Below, piece after piece: positions 23,579 to 35,070 of a stretch of 64,000 nucleotides of DNA. The stretch spans positions 95,423,157-95,487,156 of the forward strand of contig NC_080680.1 in NCBI RefSeq assembly GCF_030445035.2, in the 5' to 3' direction. Source of the stretch: Dasypus novemcinctus. Its lineage: Eukaryota; Chordata; Mammalia; Cingulata; Dasypodidae. Under the pieces are notes generated by a model, which saw nothing but the letters and a program-made list of their open reading frames with translations, was not told where the DNA came from and did not search any database. The translations under genes and the position numbers were made by a program. Position 1 is the first letter of the stretch. Each line of letters starts with the position of its first letter.

Positions 23579-26500
23579 TCATATCATTGAGGTCATGTAG
23601 TATTTGTCCTTCAATGTCTGGGTTGCTTCACTCAACATAAGGTTCTCAAGATTCATCCATGTTATCACATGTGTTTGTAGTGTGTTTGTTCTTACAGCCG
23701 AGTAGTATTCCATTGTGTGTATATACCACATTTTATTGATCCACTCATCTGTTGATGGGCATTTGGGTTGATTCCAACTTTTGGCGATAGTGAACAATAC
23801 TGCTATGAACATTGGAGTACATATATCAGTTTGTGTCCTTGTTTTCAGTTCTGCTGGGTATATACCCAGCAGTGGTATTGCTGGGTCATATGGCAAATCT
23901 ATGGCTAGTTTTTTGAGAAACCACCATACTGTCCTCCAGAATGGTTGGATCCTTCTGCATTCCTACCAGCAGTGGATGAGTGTTCCCCTTTCTTCACATC
24001 CTCTCTAGCACTTGTATTCTTCTGGTTTTTTCATCGCTGCCAATCTTATGGGTGTAAGATGGTATCTCATTGTGGTTTTGATTTGCATTTCCCTGATAGC
24101 TAGAGATTTGGAACATTTTTTCATGTGTTTTTTTGCCATTTGTATTTCTTCTTTGCAGAAGTGTCTGTTTAAGTCTTTTTCCCATTTTTTAAATGGGTTG
24201 TTTATCTTTTTATTTTCAAGATATAGGAGTTCTTATATATGCAAGTTATAAGTTTCTTATCAGATATATGGTTGTCAAATATTTTCTCCCACTGTGTGGG
24301 CTCCCTTTTTACTTTCTTGACAAACTCCTTTGAGGTGCAAAAGGCTTTAATTTTGAGGAAGTCCCATTTATCTATTAGTTCTTTTGCTGCTCGTGCTTTT
24401 GGTGAGATATTCATAAATCCATTGCCTATTACAAGGTCCTGTAGATGTTTCCCTACACTGCTTTCTAAGGTTTTTATGGTCTTGGCTCTTATATTTAGGT
24501 CTTTGATCCATCTTGAGTTGATCTTTGTATAAGGTGTGAGATGGTAATCCTCTTTCATTCTTCTACATATGGCTATCCAGTTCTCCAGACACCATTTGTT
24601 GAATAGGCCATTCTCTCCCCGTTGAGAGGCTTTGCTGGCTTTATCGAATATTATGTGGCTATATATGTGAGGTTCCATATCAGAGCTTTCAATTCGATTC
24701 CATTGGTTTATGTGTCTCTCCTTATGCTAATACCATGCTGTTTTCAACACCGTAGCTTTGTAGTATGTTTTGAAGTCAGGTAGTGTGATTCCTCCAATTT
24801 CGTTTTTCTTTTTCATTATGTCTTTGGCTATTCGGGGTCTCTTTCCTTTCCAAATAAATTTCATAGTTAGTTTTTCTAGTTCCTTAAAGAAGGCTGTGTT
24901 GATTTTTATTGGGATTGCATTGAATGTGTAGATCAGTTTTGGTAGGATAGACATCTTGATAATATTCAGTCTTCCTATCCATGAACAAGGAATATTCTTC
25001 CATTTATTTAGGTCTTCTTTAATTTCCTTGAACAGTCTTGTATAGTTCTCAGTGTATAAGTTTTTTACTTCTTTAGTTAAATTTATTCCTATGTATTTGA
25101 TTTTTTAATTTTCTGTTGTGAATGGTATTTGTTTCTTCATTTCCTCCTGATCTTGCTCATTATTGGTGTACAGAAATGCTACTGATTTTTGTGCATTGAT
25201 CTTATAACCTGCCACTTTACTAAAGTCATTTATGAGTTCTAGAAGCTTTGTTGTAGATCTCTCAGGGTTTTCTATGTATAGGATCATGACATCTGCAAAT
25301 AATGAAATTTTGACTTCTTCCTTTCCAATTTGAATGCCTTTTATATCTGGTTCTTGCCTCAGTGCTCGAGCAAGTACTTCTAAGACAATGTTAAATAGGA
25401 GTGGAGACAATAGGCATCCTTGTCTTGCTCCTGAGTTTAGAGGGAAGGATTTTAGGATTTCTCCATTATAAACAATGTTGGCTGTAGGTTTTTCATATAT
25501 ACTCTTTATCATGTTCAAAAAATTTCCTTGTATTCCAATCTTTTGGAGTGTTTTTATCAAGAAAGGATGCTGTATTTTGTCAAATGCTTTTTCTGCATCT
25601 ATAGATATAATCGTGTGATTTTTTTCCTTCAATCTGTTTATATGGTGTATTACATTGATTGATTTTCTTATGTTGAACCATCATTGCATACCTGGAATAA
25701 ATCCCACTTGGTCGTGGTGTATAATTCATTTAATGTGTTGTTGAATACGATTAGCAAGTATTTTGTTGAGTATTTTTGCATCTAGGTTCATTAGAGAAAT
25801 TGGTCTGTAATTTTCCTTTTTTGTGGTGTCTTTGTTTGGCTTTGGTACTAGGGTAATGTTGGCGTCATAGAAGGAGTTCGGCAATGTTCCATCTGTTTCG
25901 ATTTTTTGGAATAGTTTCAGCAGGATTTGTGTTAGTTCTTTCTGGAATGTTTTGTAGAATTCACCTGTGAAGCCGTCTGGCCCTGGGCTCTTCTTAGTTG
26001 GGAGATTTTTAATGACTGATTCTATCTCTCTGCTTGTGATTGGTTTGTTAAGATCATCAATTTCTTCTTTCGTCAATATGAGTTGCTTATGTGTTTCTAG
26101 GAATTTGTCCATTTCCTCTAAATTGTCATTTTTGTTGGAATATAGTTTTTCAAAGTATCCTCTTATGATAGTCTTTATTTCTGTGGGGTCAGTGGTGATA
26201 TCGCCTTTCTCATTCCTTATTTTGTGTATTTGCATCTTCTCTCTTTTTGTCTTTGTTAGTCTCACTAAAGGTGTGTCAATTTTGTTGATCTTCTCAAAAA
26301 ACCAGCTCTTGGTCTTGTTTATCTTTTCAAGTGCTTTCTTATTTTCTATTTCATTTAGTTCTGCTCTTATCTTTGTTATTTCCTTCCTTCTTCTTCCTGT
26401 TGGGTTACTTTGTTGTTGTTTTTCTAATTCCTTCAAATGTGCAGTTAGTTCTTCAATTTTTGCTCTTTCTTCTTTTTTGATATATGAATTAATGGGTATA

Positions 26501-27396
26501 AATTTTCCTCTCAGTACTGCTTTTGCTGCATCCCATAAATTTTGATATGTTGTGGTATCATTATCATTTGATTCAAGGTAGTCATTGATTTCTTTTGAGA
26601 TTTTCTCTTTGACCCACTGTTTTTCTAAGAGTGTGCTGTTTAATTTCCAAATCGTGGTGTGAAATCTCGGCTTCTGTCCCTTGCAAATCTCCAGCTTGAC
26701 TCCACTGTGGTTCAGAGATAATGTTTTGTATGATTTCAATCTTTCTGAATTCGTTAAGCCTTTCTTTGTGGCCTAGCATATGATCTATCTTGGAGAATCA
26801 TCCATGTGTGCTTGAGAAAAATGTATATCCTGCTGTGTTTGGGTGTAGTGATCTATATATGTCTATTAGATCCAGCTCCTCTAATATACTGTTCAGATGT
26901 TTTGTTTCTTTGGTGATTCTCTTTTGAGATGTTCTGTCCAGAGTTGATAGTGGTGTATTAAAATCCCCCACTATAATTGTAGATGTATCTATTGTTTCAC
27001 TTAGTTTTTCCAGCATTTGCCTGACGTATTTAGAGGCACCCTTGTTTGGGGCATAAATATTTATGATTGTTCGATCTTCTTGACAGATTTTCCCTTTCAC
27101 TAAAATGTAGTATCCTTCTTTGTCTCTCACAATTGTTTCACATTTAAAGTCTATTTTGTCTGATATTAATATAGCTACTCCTGCCTTTTTTGGTTATTGT
27201 TAGCTTATATGATTGTTTTCCAGCCATTCACTTTCAATCTCCATGCGTGTCTGGGTCTAAGATGTGTCTCTTGTAGACAGCATATGGATGGGTCATATTT
27301 CCTTATCCAATGTCCCAGTCTGAATCTTTTGATAGGTGAGTTTAATCCGTTGACATTCAGTGTTATTACTATCAAGGAATTATTTGTGTTAGCCAT
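23579..27396 (-). pseudogene. Unit 3 L1 ORF2 (endonuclease/reverse transcriptase), inactive
   Basis: The family protein nicks DNA and reverse-transcribes L1 RNA at the nick. The start ATG is at 27396-27394, 72 bases after the ORF1 stop. The stop is TGA at 23579-23581. Domains in order: AP-type endonuclease (27,396 to about 26,700) with NVNGLNSP, QETHL and GDFNTPLSTLD; reverse transcriptase (26,739-25,105) with [12 protein letters not shown]; then the C-terminal part, ending KDKYYMTSMI. The 3,818-base span is not a multiple of three. Stops or frameshifts break it into pieces at 27205-27396, 26798-27130, 25726-26739, 25105-25632, 24727-24954, 24202-24678 and 23579-23896. The catalytic FADD reads FADV (codon GTC at 25290-25288), so polymerase activity is lost regardless of frame. 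Confidence 0.9.
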
Positions 27397-27468
27397 ATTT
27401 TGATTGGATTTGTGTTTGTCATATTTTGTTTGTATTTTTTTTTGTCTTTTTTGTTGTTGTTGTTGGTC

Positions 27469-28437
27469 TTATACTCTCCTCCATCTCTGCCTTTCCTGTT
27501 TTTTCCTTTCTTCCTGCAGAACTCCCTTTAGAATTTCTTGAAGGGGAGGTTTCTTGTTGGTATACTCTTTCAGTTTCTGTTTGTCTGCAAATATTTTGAA
27601 CTCTCCATCATGTTTGAATGCTAGTTTAGCTGGATAGAGTATTCTTGGTTGGAAATTTTTTTCCTTTAGTACCTTGACTATATCATATCACTGCCTTCTT
27701 GCCTCCATGGTTTCAGATGAGAAATCAGCACTTAATCTAATTGAGCTTCCCTTGTATGTGATGGTTTTCTTTTCTCTTGCTGCTTTTAGGATTTTCTCTT
27801 TGTCTTGAGCATTGGATAATTTGACAAGTATATGTCTTGGGGTAGGCCTGTTGGGGTTTATGACTAGTGGAGTGTGCTGTGCTTCTTGGATATGCACATC
27901 TGTCTCTTTCAGTAGATTTGGGAAGTTTTCAGCCATTATTTCCTGCAACACTCCTTCTGACCCCTTTCCCTTCTCTTCACCTTCTGGAATGCCTATAGTA
28001 CGTATGTTTGAGCGTTTTGCATTGTCATTCAGGTCCCTAAGTCCTAATTGGATTTTTTCTATCTTCTTATTGACCCCTTCTACTATCTGTTTGATTTTTG
28101 ATATACTGTCTTCCACATCACTAATTCTCTGCTCTGTCTCTTCTAGTCTGCTGATATTTGCTGCAAGTGTATTTTTGATTTCTTGAACTGTGGTTTTCAT
28201 TCCCATCATATCTGTTATGTTTTTGCACATGTCTGCAATTTCCCCTCCAAGTGATGTCTTCATGTTGTTAACCTCTTTCATTACTTCATCAAATTTGTCA
28301 GTGATAAATGTTCTGAGATCTTTCATTGCTTGTGCCAAGTTTTGCTTCCCTTCGTGATTATTGGTTTGTTGATTGGATTCAGCCATGTTTTCCTGATTAC
28401 TGGTTTGGTTTGTAGATTTTTGTTGCTTTCTGGTCAT
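27469..28437 (-). pseudogene. Unit 3 L1 ORF1 (RNA-binding protein) with one nonsense codon
   Basis: The span is 969 bases (322 codons plus TAA at 27471-27469), close to the family's usual 330-340 residues. The first 249 codons are open (27688-28437): a polar N-terminus, a heptad-rich coiled coil (about residues 55-140, with EETEQRISDVEDSISKIK), an RNA-recognition region (RSNIRTIGIPEGEE), then the C-terminal domain (PRHILVKLSNAQDKEKILKA). A TGA at 27690-27688 replaces TGG, the tryptophan found at the same point in unit 2 and in the old L1. The remainder reads on in frame to TAA. A single G-to-A change therefore appears to be the only break. Confidence 0.9.
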
Positions 28438-30520
28438 CTCTTTATCTTGACGGATTTAATCAGTTCCTTAGCTTCTTTGTCTACTCTTGGAGGTTAATTA
28501 GCTGTTATATTTGCATAGGTGTTATATCTTCTCTTTGTCACTTTTTCTTCTTATTCTAATTTCTTGTTGTTCTTTAAGTTCACTTTAAAGGAAAGTATTA
28601 GTGTTGGGGAAAGGCAATTGTGTAAGCAAGGGAAAATTGTAAAGTAGTATTGGTGATATATGTTAACAAAGCAAGAATATGAGATCTGGGAGGATGGAGG
28701 TTAGATTCATGTAAATTGTGTAGAGTTATAGCAGTAGGTAGAGTACCTATAATGAGGTAGACGACTGAATATATGAGGAATATGGTATGAGCTAAAAAGC
28801 TATTGATTTTGTGAGAGAGGGAAAGAGAAAAGAAAGGTAATAGTTTCAAGAGTGGATAACAGACAGAAAACAAAACAAAGGTATTAGAAATTAAGACTTA
28901 GACCTTTCATGGATCGAAGAAAGGGAGGTGGGAGGTGGAATATAGGAGAGACAGTAGATGGTGGCGGATATCAAGATATAGGGGAAAGAGGATAGTGTAG
29001 GTAGCCTAAATCAGTTCACACAGAAATGAGGCAGTGGAGGATGAGAAAACCCAGTGAATGTGAGGTGTTTCCTGCCGCACCTATTGTATAATTGAGTTAA
29101 AATAAACTAAGTAGAATATGAGGGACAAGAGGGAGAGAGACAACAGAAAAAAAGAAAGAAAGAAAGAAAAAAGAAAGTGGGGGGAAGGGACGAGAGGAAG
29201 AAAGTAAAAGGGGGTGGGCAAAGGGTGGGGAACAGGTAGGGGAAAGAAAAAAAAACAGATCTATATGAACCAGAATTAAAACACCCACTACACAGCACCT
29301 ACGACAAAAAAAAACCTTAAATAACTGAGTTAAAAAAGACTTTGGGGGATACGCTGTGAGAGAAGACTAGGGGATAATGCGGTGTTAGCAATCAGGAAAA
29401 TGAAAAAAGGAAATAATAAGTCAAAATGAAAATAAAAACAAAACAAAATGAAATGATAAAGAAAAAATGCCAACGTTGAAGGCTAGGGCATTTAAGGACC
29501 TCAGATGGACCTCAGTGCGTGATGGATTCAGGGATGGAAAGTCTGAGATATTGAGGACTCAAGAGGTGTGAGTCTCTGTGGTGTGGGCCACCAGAGTTTA
29601 GGGAATTCAGACCTGGCAACCTCCAGTCTGGTCAACAGGAAGCCTGGGAGCCCCACAGTGTAACAGAGCCCTCAGGGATCCCCACAGCTGGGTGCCAGCC
29701 TTATGGGGGAAGTCAGATCTGCAAACTCTATATTATGACTGAATCCTGCAATTCATTTACTTAGCTGGGCTCATTAGTATGAGTATATCTCACTTCAGCT
29801 TTTGGACAGCTCCCGTCCTGTGATTCCAAACCACTGCCACTAGAGGGTGCCTCTACACCACAGCCACTTTACTAGTACAGATCTGAAGCCCAGCCTGTGA
29901 CGGCCAAAAACAGATTCCAAAACCGGAATTCCCAAGCTTCGCAAAATATTCCCTAATCAGCTTCCAGACATGTCCCCCTCCCTTGCCGCAGCCTAAAACA
30001 ACTTTCCAATTACGTCTCTTTATTGCCTACAGCCTATTTGGGTTGGAGACTGGCTGCTGGGCTTTTGGGGGTGGGGCTTCAGGCGGAAGCGCTATTGTTT
30101 ATGTTCGCAATCACAAGTTTCTCCTGCTTCACAACAAAACACCATCTATCTTCCCAAATAGATCCACAAAGATGACCCGTAGCATCAACCTGCCAACAGC
30201 TCGCCCAGAACTCGCGAACTCCTTAACAGCTCAGAGCCATCTAAAAGCGGTGCCACCGGGCTGGACTGCAGTTCCCCCCACCCCCAATAGGGAGGAGCCC
30301 GTGTGCAGGTCTCACGTACGGGCAATAGAACCCAAATTATATCTACTAGACCAATCCTCTCCATTAACCTTTCCACCCAATCGATGTCCAGGCACTTCTG
30401 CCCTGCAAAAATCCCAAAAAAACCCACCTTGGAGAGCCTGTAGCCGTGCCCAGCCATCTCTTCCCGGGACCGACCACAAAGGCAAGTTCACTCAGCGACC
30501 ATCTTGCCTCCTCCTGTCTC
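28438..30520 (-). promoter_or_regulatory. Unit 3 L1 5'UTR
   Basis: About 2.08 kb upstream of ORF1, becoming more GC- and CpG-rich toward the 5' end (29,900-30,500), as expected of an L1 internal promoter. It contains a purine-rich plus-strand tract (29,100-29,260) with (GAAA)n. Only one partial copy of the 208-base monomer seen in unit 2 is present (about 29,644-29,720), and the rest up to about 30,330 is different sequence. The last 190 bases again resemble the monomer end. Confidence 0.8.
30499..30508 (-). promoter_or_regulatory. YY1-like box at the L1 5' end (unit 3)
   Basis: The minus strand reads GGCAAGATGG, a match to the CAAGATGG core near the 5' end of mammalian L1, where YY1 positions the transcription start. 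It is about a dozen bases inside the element end. Function is inferred from the family. Confidence 0.7.
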
Positions 30521-30534
30521 GAGCAAGTACTTCT
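30521..30534. repeat. Target-site duplication of unit 3, right
   Basis: gagcaagtacttct, paired with 20800-20813. ORF2 of unit 2 continues from here. Confidence 0.93.
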
Positions 30535-32541
30535 AAGACAATGTTAAATTGATGAGGTGAGAGTGGGCATCCTTCTCTTGTTCCTGATTTTAGAGGGAAG
30601 GATTTTAGGATTTCAGCATTGTAAACAATGTTGGCTGTGGGTTTTTCATATATACTCTTTATCACGTTCAGAAATTTCCTTGTATTCTGATGTTTTGGAG
30701 TGTTTCTATCAAGAAAAGGTGCTGTATTTTGTCAAATGCTTTTTCTGCATCTATAGATAGAATCATGTGATTTTTTTTCCTTCAATCTGTTTATATGGTG
30801 TATTACATTGATTGATTTTTCTTATGTTGAACCATCCTTGCATACCCGAATGAATCCCACTTGATCATGGTATATAATTCATTTAATGTGTTGTTGGATA
30901 TGGTTAGCAAGTATTTTTTTGAGGATTTTTGCGTCTAGGTTCATTAGAGAAATTGGTCTGTAATTTTCTTTCTTGTGGTGTCTTTGGCTTTGGCACTAGG
31001 GTAATGTTGGCATCATAGAATGAGTTAGGTATTGTTCCTTCTTTTTTGATTTTTTGGAAGTGTTTCAGCAAGATCAGTGTTAGTTCTTTCCAGAATGTTT
31101 TGTAGAAGTTGCCTGTGAAGCCATGTGGCCCTGGGCTCTTCTTAGTTGGGAGGGTTTTAATGACTAATTCTATCTCTTTACTTGTGATTGGTTTGCTGAG
31201 ATCATCAATTTCTTCTTTCATCAATATAGGCTGCTTACGTGTTTCTAGGAATTTATCCATTTCCTCTGAATTGTTATTTTTGTTGGAATATAGTTTTTCA
31301 AAGTATCCTCTTATGATAGTCTTTATTTCTGTGGGGTCAGTGGTGATCTCTTCTTTCTCATTTCTTATTTTGTGTATTTGCATCTTCTCTCTTTTTTTCT
31401 TTGTTAGTCTCACTAAGGGTTTGTCAATTTTATCGATCTCCTCAAAAAACCAGCTCTTGGTCTTGTTTATCTTTGCAAGTGCTTTCTTATTTTCTATTTC
31501 ATTTAGTTCTGCTCTTATCTTTGTTCTTTCTTTCTTTCTTCTTCCTGTGGGGTTACTTTGTTGTTTTTTTACTAATTCCTCCAAATGTGCAGTTAGTTCT
31601 TCAATTTTTGCTCTTTCTTCTTTTTTGATGTGTGAATTTATTGCTATAAATTTCCCTCTCAGTTGTGCTTTTGCTGCATCCCATAAGTTTTGGTATGTTG
31701 TGTTTCATTTTCATTAGTTTCAATGTAGTTATTAATTTCTTTTGAGATTTCCTCCTTGACCCACTGTTTTTCTAAGAGTGTGCTGTTTAATTTCCATATC
31801 TTGGTATGAAATCTGGGTCTCTGGTCCTTGCAGATTTCCATCTTCACTCCACTGTGGTCAGAGATATTATTTTGTATGATTTTGAGCTTTCTGAATTCAT
31901 TGAGTCTTTCTTTGTGTCTTAGCATATGGTCTATCATGGAGAATGATCCATGTGCACTTGAGAAAAATGTATTTCCTGCTGTATTCAGGTGTAATGATCT
32001 GTATATTTATTAGACCCAGTTCCTCTAATATGCTCTTCAAAGGTTTTGTTTCTTTAGTGATTCTCTTTTGAGATATTGTGTCCAAAGTTGATAGTGGTGT
32101 ATTAAAGTCTCCTACTATAACTGTAGATGCATCTATTCTTTCACTTAGTTTTTCCAGTGTTTGCCTCACATATTTGGAGGTGCCCTTGTTAGGAGCATAA
32201 ATATTTATGATTGTTCATTCTTCTTGAAAGTTTATCTCATTCACTAATATGTAGTATCCATCTTTGTCTCTCATAATTGTTTTGCATTTAACGTCTATTT
32301 TGCTTGATATTAATATAGCTACTCCTGCCTTTTTTTGGTTATTGTTTGCTTGTAAGATTGTTTTCCAGCCATTCACTTTTAATCTCCATGAATCTCTGGG
32401 TCTAAGATGTGTTTCTTGTAGACAGCATATAGATGGGTCATATTTCCTTATCCAATCTTCCAGTATGAATCTTTTGACAGGTGAGTTTAATCCATTGACT
32501 TTCAGTGTTATTACTTTCAAGAAATTGTTTATGTTAACCAT
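30535..32541 (-). pseudogene. Unit 2 L1 ORF2, N-terminal part
   Basis: The start ATG at 32541-32539 gives MVNINNFLKVITLKVNGLNS, followed by QETHLRPRDSWRL and VAILISSKI of the endonuclease fold (32215-32541). A second endonuclease piece, GDFNTPLSTLDTISQ, is at 31897-32169. The reverse transcriptase N-terminus (30904-31584) includes KKSPGPHGFTGNFYKTFW, where unit 3 has SPGPDGF. Several frameshifts separate the pieces. It joins in text with 19047-20799 once unit 3 is disregarded. Confidence 0.85.
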
Positions 32542-32603
32542 ACTTTGTTTGGATTTGTATTTTGTTTGTCTTTTTCCTTCTCTTTTTGTCTTTTTTGTTG
32601 CTC

Positions 32604-33561
32604 TTACACTCTCTTCCAACTCTGCCTCTCCTGTTTTTGTCTCTCTTCCTGCAGAACTCCCTTTAGTATTTCTTGAAGGAGAGGTTTGTTGTTGGCATAC
32701 TCTTTCAATTTCTGTTTATCTGTGAATATTTTGAACTCTCCATCATTTCTGAATGCTAGTTTAGCTGGGTAGAATATTCTTGGTTGGAATTTTTTTCTTT
32801 TACTACCTTGACTTTATCATACCACTGACTTCTTGCCTCCATGGTTTCAGATGAGAAATCAGTACTTAATCTTATGGAGCCTCACTTGTATGTGATGGTT
32901 CTCTTTTCTCTTGCTGCTTTTAGAATTTTCTCTTTGTCTTGACATTGGATAATTTGACAAGTATATGTCTTGGGGTGGGTCTGTTGGGATTTATGATGTT
33001 TGGGGTGTGCTGTGCTTCCTGGACATGTACACCCATCTCTTTCAATAGATTTGGGAAGTTTTCAGCCATTATTTCCTCCAACACCCCTTCTGCCCCCTTT
33101 CCCTTCTCTTCTCCTTATGGGATGCCTATAATACATATGTTTGTGCATTTTGCATTGTCATTCAGGTCCCTAAGTCCTAGCTGCATTTTTTCTTTTTATC
33201 AGTCAGTTCTACTATCTGATTTCAGATGTACTGTCTTACACATTGCTAATTCTCTCCTCTGCCTCTTCTAACCTGCTGCTATTTGCTGAGAGTGTATTTT
33301 TGATTTCTTGAACTGTGCTGTTCATCTCCTTCAAAATCTGTTATCTTTTGCATATGTCTGCAATTTCCTCTCCAAGTGTTTTGTTCATATTATTAATCTC
33401 TTCCTTACTTCATTACATTGGTCTCTAATATATGTTTTGAGATCTTTAATTACTTGTCCAATATTCTGCTCCTTTTCCTGATTTTTAGTTTGTTGATTGG
33501 ATTCAGCCATGTTTTCCTGATTATTGGTTTGGTTTGTAGTTTTTTGTTGCTGTCTGGTCAT
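32604..33561 (-). pseudogene. Unit 2 L1 ORF1 relic
   Basis: The start ATG at 33561-33559 (MTRQQQKTTN) and the stop position (tta at 32604-32606) match unit 3. The 958-base span is not a multiple of three, so at least one frameshift is present, and no long frame survives. It retains TGG (Trp) at the position where unit 3 has TGA, which shows that the unit 3 stop is derived. Confidence 0.8.
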
Positions 33562-34189
33562 CATTTTATCTTTATGGGTTTGATCAGTTCCTTAGCTTCT
33601 TTGTCTAGTCTTGGGGATTAATTAATTGTTGTTCATGCATAAATGTTATGTCTTCTCTTTGTCACTTGGTTTTCCTTACTCTATTTTCTTGCTGCTGGGT
33701 AAGTTCACTTTGAAGGAAAATATTAGGGCCAGGGAAAGCAAAATGAGAAAGAAAAGAAAATGTATAAATTAATATTGGTAATGTTAACAGAGCAACAATG
33801 TGAGATCTGGGAGAATGGATATTAGCCTCATATAAGTTGTGTAGAGTTATAGCAGTAAGTAGACTACTGATAATGAGATAGTCAACTGAATATGGGGAGG
33901 AATATAGTAAGAATTAAAAGGCCAGTGTTTTCATGAGAGAGGGAAAGAGAAAAGAAAGACAATAAAATCAAGAGTGGATAAGAGGCAGCAAACAGAAAAA
34001 AGGTATTAGAAATAAAAAGTCAGACAGGGGCCAAAGAAAGGGAGGTAGAATGTAAAAGAAATAGCAAATGATGGAGGATAGAAAGATGTGGGGGAAAGGG
34101 CATAGTGTAGGTGGCCAAAATCAATACACATGGAAAAGCGGAAATGGAGGATGAGGAAACACAGCAAGTGTGAAGTGCTCCCTGTAGCA

Positions 34190-34440
34190 CCTAATATATG
34201 AAGAAAATAAAATAAAAAAAGAAGAAAATGAGAGAGAAGGAAAAAAAGAGAAGAGAAAAGGAGGGGGCAAAGAAAAAGGAAGGGAAACAAGGAAGAAAAA
34301 GGAAAAGAGAAAAAAAACTAAATAAATGAAAAAGAACCTTGGGGGATACAATGGGAGAAAAGACCAGGAGACAATACAATATTAGCAACCATGCCAAAAA
34401 AAGAAAAAAGAAAAAGAAGAAAGAAAGAAAGAAAAAAGAA
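34190..34440. repeat. Polypurine tract in L1 5'UTR
   Basis: Almost all A and G on the plus strand for about 250 bases, with (AAAG)n at 34,405-34,440. The counterpart in unit 3 is 29,100-29,260. The minus strand, which is the L1 sense strand, is polypyrimidine here. Confidence 0.85.
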
Positions 34441-34890
34441 CTACCTTTTCAAGCTCAGAATCATCTTTGCAGTTAAATAATACACTTAGGGATCTCACCT
34501 TCCTCCTTTCTCCTTTCCTCACTTCTCTCTCCTAGGGCAGCAGGAAAGCTGCCTGACAAGTCCTGTAGGAAATTCAAGTAGGTCCTTGTTGAACCAACTC
34601 AACACAGAAGACTATGACTCTTTATTTCCATTGTGAGAGCACATACTCCTCACCAGAAACCCCAAATATGTTATTGGAAGCTTGGATAGCACCTCCTACA
34701 GTCCCCCCCCATTAGGTGTGCTAGGAGAAGTCTAATTGTTTTTCTGACTCCACCTTCTCCCAGACCAAGTTTTCTATCCCAGGATGTTTAGGTAAATTGG
34801 GATTTTTCAGCAAATTCACCTCTCCTTTCTTTCTAGACTCTCTCCAAGACAGCTGGTACACTCCTCCAAGTTCAAGGAGGGAGAGAAAAA
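34441..34890. other. Unassigned ~450-base block in unit 2 5'UTR
   Basis: Unit 3 lacks this stretch, going straight from its A-rich tract (29,460) to the block homologous to 34,900. It includes an 8-C run (34,704-34,711) and no TG...CA ends that I can define, so I cannot call it an LTR. It may be a subfamily-specific part of the 5'UTR or an old insertion. Confidence 0.45.
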
Positions 34891-35070
34891 AAACCCCACA
34901 AACGCCGAGGGCTAGGGTAATCAAGAACCTCAGATGGACCTCAGGACGTGGTGGATTTAGGGATGGGAAGGCTATGATATTGCAGACTCAAGGTGTGTGA
35001 GTCTCTGGAGTGTGGGCCACCAGGGTTTAGGGGACACAGACCTGGGAACCTCACATCGATTAACCGGGGG

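Larger units (their letters stand above)
20814..30520 (-). mobile_element. L1 nest unit 3: full-length L1, about 9.7 kb
   Basis: Bounded by a 14-base target-site duplication. From 3' to 5' on the plus-strand coordinates it has a poly(T) run, a 3'UTR (20814-23578), ORF2 (23579-27396), a 72-base spacer, ORF1 (27469-28437) and a 5'UTR (28438-30520) ending in a YY1-like box. It is inserted in the ORF2 of unit 2, so it is the younger of the two. At 9,707 bases it is clearly longer than the 6-7 kb usual for mammalian L1, because of the 3'UTR. It is full length but disabled by several mutations. Confidence 0.93.

Noticed and set aside
25967-26545. A 192-codon plus-strand frame, with a similar 202-codon frame at 31109-31717
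   Set aside because: Both lie antisense to the L1 reverse transcriptase of units 3 and 2. Their similarity reflects the L1 sense-strand homology, and the A-rich L1 codons leave few stops on the other strand.
29983-30552. A 189-codon frame near the unit 3 5' end
   Set aside because: It runs antisense through the GC-rich L1 5'UTR and across the element border into unit 2, so it cannot be an ancestral gene.
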